A DNA stretch of 18,285 bases, from NCBI GenBank assembly GCA_964404415.1, contig CAYOKC010000073.1, forward strand, positions 1-18,285, read 5' to 3'. The position numbers were made by a program, and so were the translations under genes. This DNA is from Leptolinea sp964404415 (GTDB taxonomy: Bacteria; Chloroflexota; Anaerolineae; Anaerolineales; Anaerolineaceae). Below, piece after piece: positions 1 through 8,194 of this stretch (its first letter is position 1; every line of letters begins with the position of its first letter). The notes below the pieces were generated by a model. The model ran no database searches, had not been told where the DNA came from, and worked only from the letters and a program-made list of their open reading frames with translations.

Positions 1-1
1 A

Positions 2-337
2 GAACCGCTGGCCTCAACATTGCAGGATCTGGCGATCAAAGCCCATAAAGCCATCAATTCGCTCGACGTATCCCGCGTGGATATCCGCCTGGATAAAAAC
101 GGCCTGCCCCGCCTGATGGAGATCAACACTCTCCCCGGCCTGACCCGCGGATTCAGTGATCTTTGTGTCATCGCGGAAGCCGAAAATTGGAATTATCGCG
201 ATATAATACTGGAAATACTCTATCTGGGAGCTTCACGCTTTGGCATGGTAACTCCCAGTGACCGGACTGCGAGGGGCATTCCAGTGCAACTTCCCGAATA
301 CGTTCCAGTTTTCCACAATCAGCGACACTCACGATAA
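2..337 (+). CDS. D-alanine-D-alanine ligase-like ATP-grasp protein, C-terminal part
   Basis: The open frame enters from the left edge and ends at TAA 335-337, so only about 111 C-terminal residues are visible. The stretch reading DIRLDKNGLPRLMEINTLPG is the ATP-grasp C-terminal motif of D-Ala-D-Ala ligases, in which the Glu and Asn of MEIN bind the catalytic magnesium ions. That family joins two D-alanines for peptidoglycan synthesis in the cytoplasm. The tail after GLTRGFSDL is longer and less typical than in Ddl, so a related ATP-grasp ligase acting on another substrate is possible. A TTG at 20 is not a real start, because the frame is open and conserved upstream of it. The missing N-terminal half prevents a firm ddl assignment. 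Confidence 0.75.
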   Translation, partial: EPLASTLQDLAIKAHKAINSLDVSRVDIRLDKNGLPRLMEINTLPGLTRGFSDLCVIAEAENWNYRDIILEILYLGASRFGMVTPSDRTARGIPVQLPEYVPVFHNQRHSR

Positions 338-341
338 AAAG

Positions 342-373
342 GATCCACTCCTCTTTTGAAGGAGGAGTGGATC
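342..373. terminator. 12-bp perfect hairpin after the ligase gene
   Basis: Arms 342-353 (GATCCACTCCTC) and 362-373 (GAGGAGTGGATC) pair perfectly around an 8-base loop, 4 bases after the ligase stop. On the plus strand no T-run follows. On the minus strand the hairpin is followed by CTTTTTAT. It may still end ligase transcription, but the run of T lies on the strand where no gene is seen. Confidence 0.45.
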
Positions 374-503
374 TATGCAAGAACCCGGGACCCTTAATGT
401 TGGGCCGGGATTTTTGCTTAATGTTGTTTTCAAAAGGTGGTCAGACCTTTGGAAGAAACCCTGCTACACAATCTAATCCAAATTTCTACGTAGGAGAGAG
501 AAA

Positions 504-1307
504 ATGAAGAGTAAGTTATTTGTTGTGATCAGCCTTATCGCCCTGTTTGCCATGGTTTTGACGGCCTGCGCTCCCGCCGCCACAGCCACCCCCGCCGCTG
601 ACGCCGCCAAACCTGCTGATGCCGCCGCCCCCGCGGCCATGAAGATCCGCGTTGCTTCCGATGCCGCGTATCCTCCCTTCGAAACCGTTGATGAAGCCAC
701 AAAAGAGATGGTCGGCTTTGATATTGACCTGTTCAAAGCCATCGCCAAAGAAGCCAATCTCGATGTTGAATTCGTCAATATCGGTTTTGACCCGCTACTC
801 GCCGGCATGGCCCAGTGCCAGTATGATGCCGCCATTTCCGCCATCACCATCACCGAAGAACGCAAAAACAACATGACCTTCTCCGACCCGTACTTCCAGG
901 CTGGCCAGGCCATCACTGTTTCTGTGAAGAACGATGCGATCAAGTCCGAAGCTGACCTCAAGGGCAAAACCATCGGTACCCAGCTCGGTACCACCGGCGA
1001 CATCCTCGCCAAGAAGATCGAAGGCGCCACCGTCAAAGCCTATGACAGCGTCGACCTGGCCTTCCAGGATCTGCTGAACGGACAGGTTGAAGCCGTTGTG
1101 GCCGACAACGTTCCCTCCGAAGGTTTCGTGGGCAAGAACTCTGAAAAGATCAAAGTCGTTGCCGGTCTGCTGACCTCCGAAGATTACGGTATCTCTGTCT
1201 GCAAGAAAAACGCCGAACTGCTGACCCGCATCAATGACGGCTTGAAGAAAGTCAAAGAAGCCGGCCTCATCGAAGAACTCAACAACAAATGGATCAAAGG
1301 TAAATAA
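504..1307 (+). CDS. ABC transporter substrate-binding lipoprotein, polar amino acid type
   Basis: This 267-residue protein belongs to the family 3 solute-binding proteins (SBP_bac_3), which capture polar amino acids outside the membrane and deliver them to an ABC permease. Residues 1-21 are a lipoprotein signal peptide ending in the lipobox LTAC, with Cys22 as the lipidated residue. An Ala/Thr/Pro linker follows to about residue 46. The binding domain then starts at MKIRVASDAAYPPFE, with further family motifs GFDIDLFKAIA, DAAISAITITEERK and FSDPYF, and GKTIGTQLGTTGD opening the second lobe. The start is fixed by AGGAGAG at 492-498. A strong terminator follows directly and no permease or ATPase gene is adjacent, so it appears to be a single-gene unit. 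The exact ligand cannot be read from the sequence. Confidence 0.9.
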   Translation: MKSKLFVVISLIALFAMVLTACAPAATATPAADAAKPADAAAPAAMKIRVASDAAYPPFETVDEATKEMVGFDIDLFKAIAKEANLDVEFVNIGFDPLLAGMAQCQYDAAISAITITEERKNNMTFSDPYFQAGQAITVSVKNDAIKSEADLKGKTIGTQLGTTGDILAKKIEGATVKAYDSVDLAFQDLLNGQVEAVVADNVPSEGFVGKNSEKIKVVAGLLTSEDYGISVCKKNAELLTRINDGLKKVKEAGLIEELNNKWIKGK

Positions 1308-1321
1308 CTTTTTTCCGGATT

Positions 1322-1353
1322 AAAGCGGATGCCTTCGGGCATCCGCTTTTTTT
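1322..1353 (+). terminator. Rho-independent terminator of the solute-binding protein gene
   Basis: Arms 1322-1333 and 1338-1349 form a perfect 12-bp stem closed by a TTCG tetraloop, and the T-run extends to 1353. It lies 14 bases after the stop codon. Confidence 0.93.
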
Positions 1354-1378
1354 ATATATAATTCTTACGGGCTTTTCC

Positions 1379-1407
1379 TTGTAGACTATCTGGAAGGACC
1401 GTATAAT
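1379..1407 (+). promoter_or_regulatory. Sigma-70-type promoter of the tmRNA gene
   Basis: The -10 box TATAAT at 1402-1407 is perfect. A partial -35 box, TTGTAG, lies at 1379-1384 with a 17-bp spacer. The tmRNA 5' end follows 13 bases after the -10 box, which fits. Confidence 0.8.
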
Positions 1408-1419
1408 AGATTCATTCAC

Positions 1420-1811
1420 GGGGATGATCGGCTTCGACGGGGGAGGCTGATCCCGGATGGCGAGCCGAGAGGTGCCGAACTCGTAAAATCCGCACAAAAC
1501 CTTAAGTGCCAACCGCACTTCCTACGCTGCTCTTCCTCTCGCTGCATAAGCGATAGGTACCAGCAACCGCCTCTTCGTGAGACGGCGTCCGCCTACCCCG
1601 CTCTTCAGCCGGTGGTAACGTGGGCGTCACAAGGCTGAAGTGCCGCGTGGTTTTCCGTGGTCCACGCGAAAGAGGGCTTTCGGGCCTGAACGGATTGCCC
1701 GTTGTTTGTTCTGTTGATCTCTGAACAACAGGTGAAATAAAAGATCAACTACGCTCGTAGAGGTTCGAGGGTCGAATCTTTCGGACGCGGGTTCAATTCC
1801 CGCCATCTCCA
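1420..1811 (+). ncRNA. ssrA: tmRNA (transfer-messenger RNA)
   Basis: tmRNA frees stalled ribosomes and adds a degradation tag to the unfinished protein, working with SmpB. The 5' end GGGGATGATCGGCTTCGACG is the family signature. The acceptor stem pairs GGGGATG (1420-1426) with CATCTCC (1804-1810), including the usual third-position G-U pair. The T arm GCGGGTTCAATTCCCGC is at 1787-1803 and A1811 is the discriminator base. The mature length would be about 392 nt before CCA. The genomic sequence continues CAA rather than CCA, so CCA must be added by the nucleotidyltransferase. A tag reading frame lies at 1508-1549. It is a one-piece gene, not the permuted two-piece type. Boundaries are good to about a base. 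Confidence 0.96.
1508..1549 (+). other. tmRNA tag-peptide reading frame
   Basis: Starting at the resume codon GCC (1508-1510) the frame reads ANRTSYAALPLAA and stops at TAA 1547-1549. The upstream TTAAGT resembles the conserved bases before the resume codon in other tmRNAs, and AAC as second codon is also typical. The ending LAA is the usual protease recognition end. At 13 residues the tag is of ordinary length. Confidence 0.85.
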
Positions 1812-1812
1812 C

Positions 1813-1858
1813 AAAGAATCAAAAAAGACGATGAAAACATCGTCTTTTTTGATTCTTT
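1813..1858. terminator. Two-way terminator between tmRNA and the rRNA methyltransferase gene
   Basis: Arms 1813-1833 and 1838-1858 form a perfect 21-bp hairpin with an AAAA loop. T-rich stretches occur on both strands. It begins 2 bases after the tmRNA and ends 7 bases beyond the stop of the convergent minus-strand gene, so it probably serves both. Confidence 0.9.
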
Positions 1859-1865
1859 TGACAAA

Positions 1866-3056
1866 TTAACCCACTTCACATACCAGCCCCTTCAGGTAAT
1901 GCCCTTCAGGGAAGTTCAACGCTACAGGGTGATCCGCTGCCTGCGTCATCCAGTGTGAAACCCGCGCGTTGACGTTCGCGTCCTGCGCGGCGCCGGCCAC
2001 GATCTTCTGGAACAGATCCGGGGTGACCCCGCCGCTGCATGAAAAGGTGAACAACAATCCGCCGGGCCTGAGCATCTTGAAAGCCAACAGGTTGATATCT
2101 TTATACGCGCGGGCAGCTTTGGCGGCATGCGCGGCCGTCGGCGCGAACTTGGGCGGATCGAGGATGATCATATCGAACGTTTCCGCACGGTCCCGCAGGT
2201 TGCGCAGCGCCTGGAAAACATCCGCCTCCAGCCACGATGCCCGGTTGGCAGGCAGGTCGTTCAACTCCATGTTCCTTCGCGCAGTTGACAATGCCTCCGC
2301 GGAACTATCGATGGAAAGTACTTCTTCTGCCCCTCCCGCCAGCGCGTGAACAGTGAATCCGCCGGTATAGCTGAAACAGTTCAAAACCTTTTGCCCGTGT
2401 GCCAGGCTCCCGGCCAGCATACGGTTCTCGCGCTGGTCCAGGTAGAATCCGGTTTTCTGTCCGTGTAAAACATCCACACCAAAGCGCAATCCACCTTCGT
2501 TGATGGTGATCTCACCGGCTGGCTCTTTCCCGATCAAAACACCGGTATGTTCTTCCAGCCCTTCCAGCTTCCTCACTTCCACGTCGGAACGTTCGACCAC
2601 ACAATCCGCCCCGGTCTGTTCTTTCAGTATCCGCGCGATTTCCATTTTCCACGGGTCAATACCCGCGGAAAGCACCTGCAATACCACCACACTGCCGTAG
2701 ATATCTGCCACCAGACCCGGAAGTCCATCCGATTCTCCATGGATCAACCGTACGGCATCGGACTTTTTGAATAAACCCATCTGCTGGCGGTAGGCCATCG
2801 CTGCCTTTACGCGCTGTGAAAAGTACGATTCATCCACAGCTTCATTTTGTGACCAGGTCCACACACGTGCGCGTATCTGTGACGTGGGGCTGAATGCAGC
2901 CCTGCACAGCCAGTCACCTTTGGACGACATCACGTCAACGGTCTCGCCGGATGCCGGGTTCCCCTTCACGGATTGAACGGCGCCTGAAAAGATCCAGGGG
3001 TGCCGCAGTAATACAGATTTTTCCCTTCCGGGATTCAATATCAATTGACCGGTCAT
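1866..3056 (-). CDS. rlmI: RlmI-type 23S rRNA (cytosine-C5) methyltransferase
   Basis: This 396-residue protein has the RlmI (YccW) architecture: an N-terminal PUA RNA-binding domain (about 1-75) and a C-terminal Rossmann methyltransferase domain. Visible motifs are HGQKTGFYLDQR (199-210), the SAM-binding FSYTGGF (228-234), DPPKF (300-304), and FTFSCSGG with Cys340 as the likely catalytic cysteine. In E. coli RlmI makes m5C1962 of 23S rRNA using S-adenosylmethionine. The length matches the family. The start codon overlaps the ligA stop by one base (TAATG), so the two genes are probably translationally coupled. The 3' end abuts the two-way terminator. The target base is inferred from the family; a paralogue with another target cannot be ruled out. 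Confidence 0.88.
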   Translation of the reverse strand: MTGQLILNPGREKSVLLRHPWIFSGAVQSVKGNPASGETVDVMSSKGDWLCRAAFSPTSQIRARVWTWSQNEAVDESYFSQRVKAAMAYRQQMGLFKKSDAVRLIHGESDGLPGLVADIYGSVVVLQVLSAGIDPWKMEIARILKEQTGADCVVERSDVEVRKLEGLEEHTGVLIGKEPAGEITINEGGLRFGVDVLHGQKTGFYLDQRENRMLAGSLAHGQKVLNCFSYTGGFTVHALAGGAEEVLSIDSSAEALSTARRNMELNDLPANRASWLEADVFQALRNLRDRAETFDMIILDPPKFAPTAAHAAKAARAYKDINLLAFKMLRPGGLLFTFSCSGGVTPDLFQKIVAGAAQDANVNARVSHWMTQAADHPVALNFPEGHYLKGLVCEVG

Positions 3057-5136
3057 TAAACCTCTCCTGCCAGGCGGCGTAACCCGGCTTCATCCAATAC
3101 AGGCACACCCAGCTCCCGTGCCTTTTCCAGTTTGGAACCCGGGTTCTCTCCGAGTACCAGATAGCTGGTTTTCTTGCTCACACTTTCAGAAACCTTACCG
3201 CCATATTTCTGAATATACTCTTTGGCGCCATCGCGCGATAGCGCAGGAAGCGTGCCGGTGACCACAAATGTCAGCCCGGCCAGCGGTTGCGGGCCAGCCG
3301 GTTTTGATTGTGTGACATCACTCATCGGCCAGACGCCATACTCTTTGAACTTGCGTATCAATTGACGGTTCCCTTCCACGGAAAACCAATCCACAATCGC
3401 TTCAGCGATATTCGGTCCGACCCCTTCTATGGTCATCAATTCTGTCTGGCCGGCATTCGACAACGCCTCGAGATCAGGATACTTCTTTGCCAGATCGGCC
3501 GCCATCACCTCGCCCACGCCATGGATGCCGATGGCCGTGATCAACCTGTTGAGCGGCTGTTGCTTAGACGCGGCTATGGCATCCAACAGGTTGTCCGCCT
3601 TCTTACCCGCAAAACCCTCCAAAGTGAGCAGGTCATCCTTTTTCAGGGCGTACAGGTCGGCTGAATCTTTTACCTGCCTGGCTTCGATCAACTGCTCCAC
3701 GATCTTGATGCCGCATCCGGCAATATCCATGGCGGTTCGTGATACAAAATGTTCAAGGTTGCGCACCAGTTGCGCCGGGCACGACGCGTTGACGCAGTAC
3801 CAGGCCACTTCATCATCAAAGTGCTCCACCGGTTCGTGGCAGGTAGGGCACTCCGCGGGTGGTTTATAGGCAGCCTCAACGCCTTTCCGCGCATCAATCA
3901 CCGGCCCCATCACGTAGGGTATCACATCGCCCGCCCGCTTCAGCATCACCCGGTCACCAATGCGGATGTCCTTCTCCGCGATAAAGTCAAAGTTATGCAG
4001 CGTGGCTTGTTTGACGACCACCCCGCCAATCTCCACCGGTTCCAGTATGGCATACGGGGTCAACACGCCGGTGCGGCCAACCGCCACCCCTATATCGTTT
4101 AAAACCGTCGTCACCTCTCGCGCGGGGAATTTAAATGCCATTGCCCCGCGCGGGTCTTTACCCACAAATCCCAGTGAGGCCGCAAGGTCAAGGTCATTTA
4201 TCTTGATCACCGCGCCATCCACTTCAAAGGTCAGCGAGTCACGGGTTTCAATCCGGTTTTCACAGGCTCTGATCACAGCTTCCAGATTCGGGCAGAACTC
4301 CGCCTGATCCGATACCGGGAAACCCAGAGCCTTGAGATAGTTCAGCATATCCCATTGTTTTCGTGGAACAGGTCCGTCCGCGTCCACAATATCGTATGTG
4401 AGCAATGCCAGCGGTCGCTTCGCGGTCAGCGCCGAATCCAGTTGGCGAAGAGAGCCTGCTGCCGTGTTTCGTGGATTCTGGTAGGTCTTTTCACCCGCTT
4501 CGGATAATCTCAGGTTCAAATCTTGAAAATCTTTCAGGTATATAAAGGCTTCGCCGCGCACCACAAGCCGGCGCGGTGGTTTGGGTCCATTTTCCTGTAC
4601 CGGAATTCGTAATGGCAGCGATCGGATCGTCCTCAGATTTGCGGTAATATCTTCACCGATCTCACCGTCACCGCGGGTGGCTCCGCGCACGAATAATCCG
4701 TCTTCGTAGTGAAGGACTACCGTAAGACCGTCAATTTTGGGCTCGACCACAAACTCCGTGGTCAACACACGTTCATCCAGTTTGGAAATCCGTTCCACCC
4801 ACGCGCGGACATCATCCGTGTTGAAGGCATTCGCCAGGCTCAAGATCGGGTGCGGATGCGCCAGCTTGTTGAATTTTTCCGATACAGCCNNNNNNNNNNN
4901 NNNNNNNNNNNNNNNNNNNNNNNNNNNNNNNNNNNNNNNNNNNNNNNNNNNNNNNNNNNNNNNNNNNNNNNNNTCCATTCCGGATGGCCGGTTTCAATAC
5001 CCCGCAGTTCCACCAGCAGCCTGTCATACTCCGCGTCACTGATCACCGGAGCGTCCAGCACATGGTACCGGTAATTGTGAAAATTCAATTCAGTTTTCAG
5101 TTGTTCCAGTCTATTCCGCTCTGATTCGATACTCAT
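3056..5136 (-). CDS. ligA: NAD-dependent DNA ligase LigA, interrupted by an assembly gap
   Basis: LigA seals nicks in DNA during replication and repair, using NAD+ as AMP donor. The N-terminal part (5136 down to 4974) reads MSIESERNRLEQLKTELNFH and continues with YHVLDAPVISDAEYD, the NAD-binding Ia domain. After the gap come HPILSLANAF, the adenylation motif KIDG (Lys codon 4736-4738), RGDGEIGED, a four-cysteine zinc finger (CPTC...C...C), helix-hairpin-helix repeats (GIHGVGE, GVGPNIAEA) and a C-terminal BRCT domain starting at GLTFVVTGTLP. The two sides are not in the same frame across the 84 N. This is a gap-size error, since both sides are well conserved. The start has GAGGG as ribosome site and lies 18 bases after the thioesterase stop. 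The missing part should hold the TPDSPTQRVG motif. Confidence 0.93.
4890..4973. other. Assembly gap (84 N) inside ligA
   Basis: Positions 4890-4973 are all N. The ligA frames on the two sides require a gap of 3n+1 bases, so 84 cannot be the true size. Comparison with the usual LigA spacing between HPE(L/W) and the PILSL motif suggests about 12 missing residues, or about 34 unknown bases. Confidence 0.95.
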
Positions 5137-5154
5137 GTTACCCTCGAGATGTGG

Positions 5155-5571
5155 TCATTTTGTGAGTGCTATCGCTTTTTCCTGAAGGGACCGGTCTTCA
5201 TCCGTGACCGGTTCAATGGTGATGCCATGCGGAACAGGCTTCGATTCATCATCGACATGGATGAATGTGATGAAACCATCTACCACCGGTCCGTCCTTTG
5301 TTGAGACATTTACGTGCGCCACCAGGCTGGTGCGTCCCGCGTAAATGATCTTGCTGTTGAAGGTGACAATTTCACCACCTTTCACGGGGCGTATAAAAGT
5401 CATCCCGTGGATCTTCAAACAGACGATATTCCGGGGTTCTTTTATGCGTGCCGCCGCGATGAAACCGGCTTCCACAAACCATTCCGCGGTGCGCCCGGCG
5501 TACAGTGTGCCATGATGATTCAGATCTTCCGATTTGACCAGGTGATTCGATGTGTTACAGACAGATTCCAA
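5155..5571 (-). CDS. Hotdog-fold acyl-CoA thioesterase
   Basis: This 138-residue single-hotdog protein resembles the YciA/BACH type of acyl-CoA thioesterases, which hydrolyse acyl-CoA to free acid and CoA in the cytoplasm. Motifs seen are LNHHGTLYAG (17-26) on the long hotdog helix, FIRPVKGGEIVTFNSKIIYAGRTSLVAHV and GFITFIHVDDESKPVPHG. The start is a TTG at 5569-5571, chosen because AGGAGT (5577-5582) lies 5 to 6 bases upstream and the family N-terminus (residues before HLVKSEDLNHHG) is then complete; no ATG fits. It precedes ligA by 18 bases and is probably cotranscribed with ligA and rlmI. The acyl chain preference is not visible. Confidence 0.82.
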   Translation of the reverse strand: MESVCNTSNHLVKSEDLNHHGTLYAGRTAEWFVEAGFIAAARIKEPRNIVCLKIHGMTFIRPVKGGEIVTFNSKIIYAGRTSLVAHVNVSTKDGPVVDGFITFIHVDDESKPVPHGITIEPVTDEDRSLQEKAIALTK

Positions 5572-5576
5572 TGACT

Positions 5577-5582
5577 ACTCCT
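5577..5582 (-). promoter_or_regulatory. Ribosome binding site fixing the TTG start of the thioesterase gene
   Basis: The minus strand reads AGGAGT here, with normal spacing to the TTG at 5569-5571. It is the main reason for accepting a TTG start. Confidence 0.7.
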
Positions 5583-5649
5583 ATAAATTTCTCAGACCGG
5601 TCCGAAGGGGACAACGGAAAAAGTCATGTTCCACGGATAAATAATTTAC

Positions 5650-7371
5650 CTAATTCGTTCGACAGGAGCCTTCCGCCAGGCTTTTCATGTCAACAATCGC
5701 GGAAGCGGCACCGATCGGGTCAAGCGCAGCCGGGCAGAATAAATACAGCGAACGCATGGTACCGGGGTATCCAACAAGGATAAGTTGATGATACCTGTCT
5801 CTGAATTCCAGCACTCGTTGAGAGATCACTTCACCGTCATCATCGCTAATTTCTCCGTGGTACAACCAGACCGGCTGAACTTCACCTTTGATAAACTTCC
5901 GCTGATAGAAATCCTCCCCGATACCAGAGGCATTATATGCCGCGTCTTTCGTGGCATAACCTCTCGTATAAAGGTCGATCACAAAGAAATCCGGTGACCA
6001 GCTTGTCATCAGAATGGGTAGATTTTCCGAAATAGCGGTATCCACTACCCGATTGTTCTCACGGGAAAAATCCAATTCGAAACGTTTCAGGGATCCGCTA
6101 ATAAGGTTGTCAAAATAACCGTATACCGGCCGGGGAATTCCGGGAGTCGGGAACGCGGAGCCTGATGCGAAGGCAAGATCAAACTGATTCTCTTCCACTT
6201 CCGGCCGGTCAAAGGGTTTCAGTTCAAATCCCGGCCCCCAGGCTGTGTCACCCCACACTATCCGTACGCCAATGAACCAGGGGATCAAGAGAGCCGCAAG
6301 GAAAGCCACACGAATGACGTATTTCAGCCATACAGGTTTGACAATCTCCCATATCGCATATAGCCCAACGGAAAAACACAGGGCCAATTCCGGAATAAAG
6401 GTGATCAGATTCTTGGGAGCACCGCTGCGCAGCCATGGCAGAATACCCAGAAAGCCGACAAGGACAGGGATCCAGACCTTATCCTTTTTCCGCATGATGA
6501 CATAGAAACCGGCTATCGACAGTATGACCATGGTTGGTGTAAATAACGGCGACAACCCCAGGATCATGCTCAGGTACGCGTTGGATCCTTCCGTCCCTAC
6601 CTGGTTGAGGACCATCCCCATGGTGTTTACCGCGTGGGAAAGGTCGAAGAATTTTAAGTTGCTTAAATAAATGGCAATGGCTGAAATAACAAGAGAGGGA
6701 ACGCCCCAACCCAGGCAAAAGCCAGTTTTCTTTCTGGTATCAAAACCTTGAAGGGAGACAAAAAAAACATCCGCGGCGATCACGGCGCCGTACACAATCG
6801 TATTCCACCGGAATGACACCCCCATCCCGAATAACAAAATGGAAAGTATGAAAGTCATCCGGTTTTTGGTAGTGGTGATGTCTCCGGTCACAATTGACCG
6901 AAATAAAAGGTGGGAGCATAGCAGCAGGTCAATGGCGATGAGAGTTGGTTTATAGGAGAGCCCGAGATAAAGAAGTTCCGGGGCGGCCAATACGATCAGC
7001 AGAGGTACCAACGGTTTCGTTGTTGGAGTGATACTCTTATTCCACTCAAAGACCAGTCGGGATACTAGATATCCGAATACAATACACGCAAGTGACGTTA
7101 GGCCGAACCCGATGATCCGCAGTAAATTTTCCTGCGGAGGTATGATGGAAAGAAGCATGTCCATCATTCCCTGGTACGGGGAATACGGCAATTGAAGGTC
7201 AATATTCCGGCCCAGCAAATGATAGGCAATGGACGTCGCGTCGTCACCCTCGATGTACACAAACGCCATTGACCGCCAGAAAACAATGACATAAACCAAA
7301 AAAGCCGGTAAGAACCAGAGTTTTTCCAGTATGGTTTTCGATCCCGCGGTCAAACTGCCCTGATTTTTCAT
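5650..7371 (-). CDS. Polytopic membrane protein, possibly GT-C glycosyltransferase-like
   Basis: This 573-residue protein has about ten hydrophobic segments between residue 17 and about 380, then a soluble C-terminal domain of roughly 190 residues that is probably outside the membrane. The acidic motif EGDDAT lies just after the first membrane segment. GT-C fold glycosyltransferases (GT39/PMT and ArnT types) carry their catalytic acidic residues in the same first loop, so a lipid-linked sugar transferase is a reasonable guess. I do not recognise a specific family. AAAGGAC at 7379-7384 serves as ribosome site. The gene points away from the plus-strand operon at 7797. The 78 bases between its stop and the thioesterase start show no convincing terminator, so cotranscription with the ligA group is possible. 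Confidence 0.7.
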   Translation of the reverse strand: MKNQGSLTAGSKTILEKLWFLPAFLVYVIVFWRSMAFVYIEGDDATSIAYHLLGRNIDLQLPYSPYQGMMDMLLSIIPPQENLLRIIGFGLTSLACIVFGYLVSRLVFEWNKSITPTTKPLVPLLIVLAAPELLYLGLSYKPTLIAIDLLLCSHLLFRSIVTGDITTTKNRMTFILSILLFGMGVSFRWNTIVYGAVIAADVFFVSLQGFDTRKKTGFCLGWGVPSLVISAIAIYLSNLKFFDLSHAVNTMGMVLNQVGTEGSNAYLSMILGLSPLFTPTMVILSIAGFYVIMRKKDKVWIPVLVGFLGILPWLRSGAPKNLITFIPELALCFSVGLYAIWEIVKPVWLKYVIRVAFLAALLIPWFIGVRIVWGDTAWGPGFELKPFDRPEVEENQFDLAFASGSAFPTPGIPRPVYGYFDNLISGSLKRFELDFSRENNRVVDTAISENLPILMTSWSPDFFVIDLYTRGYATKDAAYNASGIGEDFYQRKFIKGEVQPVWLYHGEISDDDGEVISQRVLEFRDRYHQLILVGYPGTMRSLYLFCPAALDPIGAASAIVDMKSLAEGSCRTN

Positions 7372-7796
7372 AATGCTGTCCTTTCAATAATATCCATGCG
7401 GGTTCAAAGTGAAACGGCAATCACATTTCCATATCGGTAGAAAACCATACTGAAGACAGTGTAAAGATCACTTTATTTATTACGATTGCATCCAATAGAA
7501 ATTGACATCTTTTATACCAAGCGCAACCCATTTTGAGATTACAAGTGGAGAATCTGATATTAACTTTAACATAATTCCGTATACCCAACAGCGGCAAGAC
7601 TGCCTGACAGTTTCCCCAACATAGAAAAATGTGGGAAAATTATTAGAAGAATTTCAACAATCCAATCGTCAAATTAACTCGTATTCTCCCCGTACATCCA
7701 AAACATTTTTTCTTCGTATATTTCAATGTGACTGTTTGCGGGATTTTCCTGTTTTTCAAATATGAAATGTTACACTTTACATATCCGGAGGTACAC
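7372..7796. other. 425-bp AT-rich divergent intergenic region
   Basis: No coding frame is convincing on either strand. It must contain promoters for both the membrane protein (minus) and the Cys-Ala operon (plus), but no -35/-10 pair with good spacing stands out. An imperfect hairpin (TTTCCC..ACAT / ATGTGGGAAA) spans 7611-7638 without a clear T-run. A perfect TTGACA at 7502-7507 has no -10 box at the right distance. Confidence 0.6.
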
Positions 7797-8159
7797 ATGA
7801 GCGCAACCAAAATTATCGCCTATATTTCAGCCGCATTTCTAATTTTCTTCGGGTTTCTCTTTATTTATGCCACATTCAGCCCCAACGGTCAGATCGGATG
7901 GCTGATCATCGGTCTGATCAGCGTGGCCGCCGGCTTTGTGCTGATCTTCTGGGCCGGGCGCAAGCCTGCCGTTGCCGCCGATCAGAACGTGACGGTCAAA
8001 ATCGACTTGCCTGGCAACGTCAGTATGGATACCATGAAATGCAAATCCTGCGGTGGTGTGCTCAACCCGGAAAACGTCAGCCTGGTCGCTGGCGCGCCGG
8101 TCGTCACATGCCCGTATTGCAAAACCACCTACCAGCTAACTGAAGAACCCAAGTGGTAG
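7797..8159 (+). CDS. Small membrane-anchored zinc-ribbon protein
   Basis: This 120-residue protein has two membrane segments (about 7-27 and 34-53) and a soluble C-terminal zinc ribbon: CKSCGG (Cys82, Cys85) and CPYC (Cys105, Cys108). The ribbon is likely cytoplasmic, since the short loop between the segments places both termini on the same side. The start at 7797 is chosen over an in-frame ATG at 7728 because GGAGG (7787-7791) lies 5 bases upstream and the extra N-terminal residues look like noise. It is the first gene of a five-gene plus-strand run, 35 bases before the Cys-Ala-tailed protein. The function is unknown; a metal-binding or docking role next to a Cys-rich membrane protein is only a guess. 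Confidence 0.85.
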   Translation: MSATKIIAYISAAFLIFFGFLFIYATFSPNGQIGWLIIGLISVAAGFVLIFWAGRKPAVAADQNVTVKIDLPGNVSMDTMKCKSCGGVLNPENVSLVAGAPVVTCPYCKTTYQLTEEPKW

Positions 8160-8181
8160 AAGAACTCAACAATTTAGTACC

Positions 8182-8188
8182 GGGGAGG
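8182..8188 (+). promoter_or_regulatory. Ribosome binding site fixing the start at 8195
   Basis: GGGGAGG lies 6 bases before ATG 8195. It rules out the in-frame GTG at 8153, which overlaps the previous gene, and the ATG at 8189, which is too close. Confidence 0.8.
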
Positions 8189-8194
8189 ATGCCT

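Noticed and set aside
473..1036. 187-residue minus-strand frame
   Set aside because: It lies opposite the solute-binding protein, whose signal peptide, motifs and terminator are all on the plus strand.
1627..1812. 61-residue minus-strand frame beginning MEMAGIEPASERF
   Set aside because: It is the antisense of the tmRNA 3' part, a well-known false gene; the RNA explains the sequence.
5577..5649. A promoter for the thioesterase-ligA-rlmI group
   Set aside because: Only weak AT-rich boxes with poor spacing were seen, so no site is claimed.
7502..7507. Perfect TTGACA as a -35 box in the long intergenic region
   Set aside because: No -10 box occurs 16-18 bases downstream (the sequence there is AACCCA).
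7728..7796. Upstream ATG for the zinc-ribbon protein
   Set aside because: There is no ribosome site there, while GGAGG sits at the right distance before ATG 7797.
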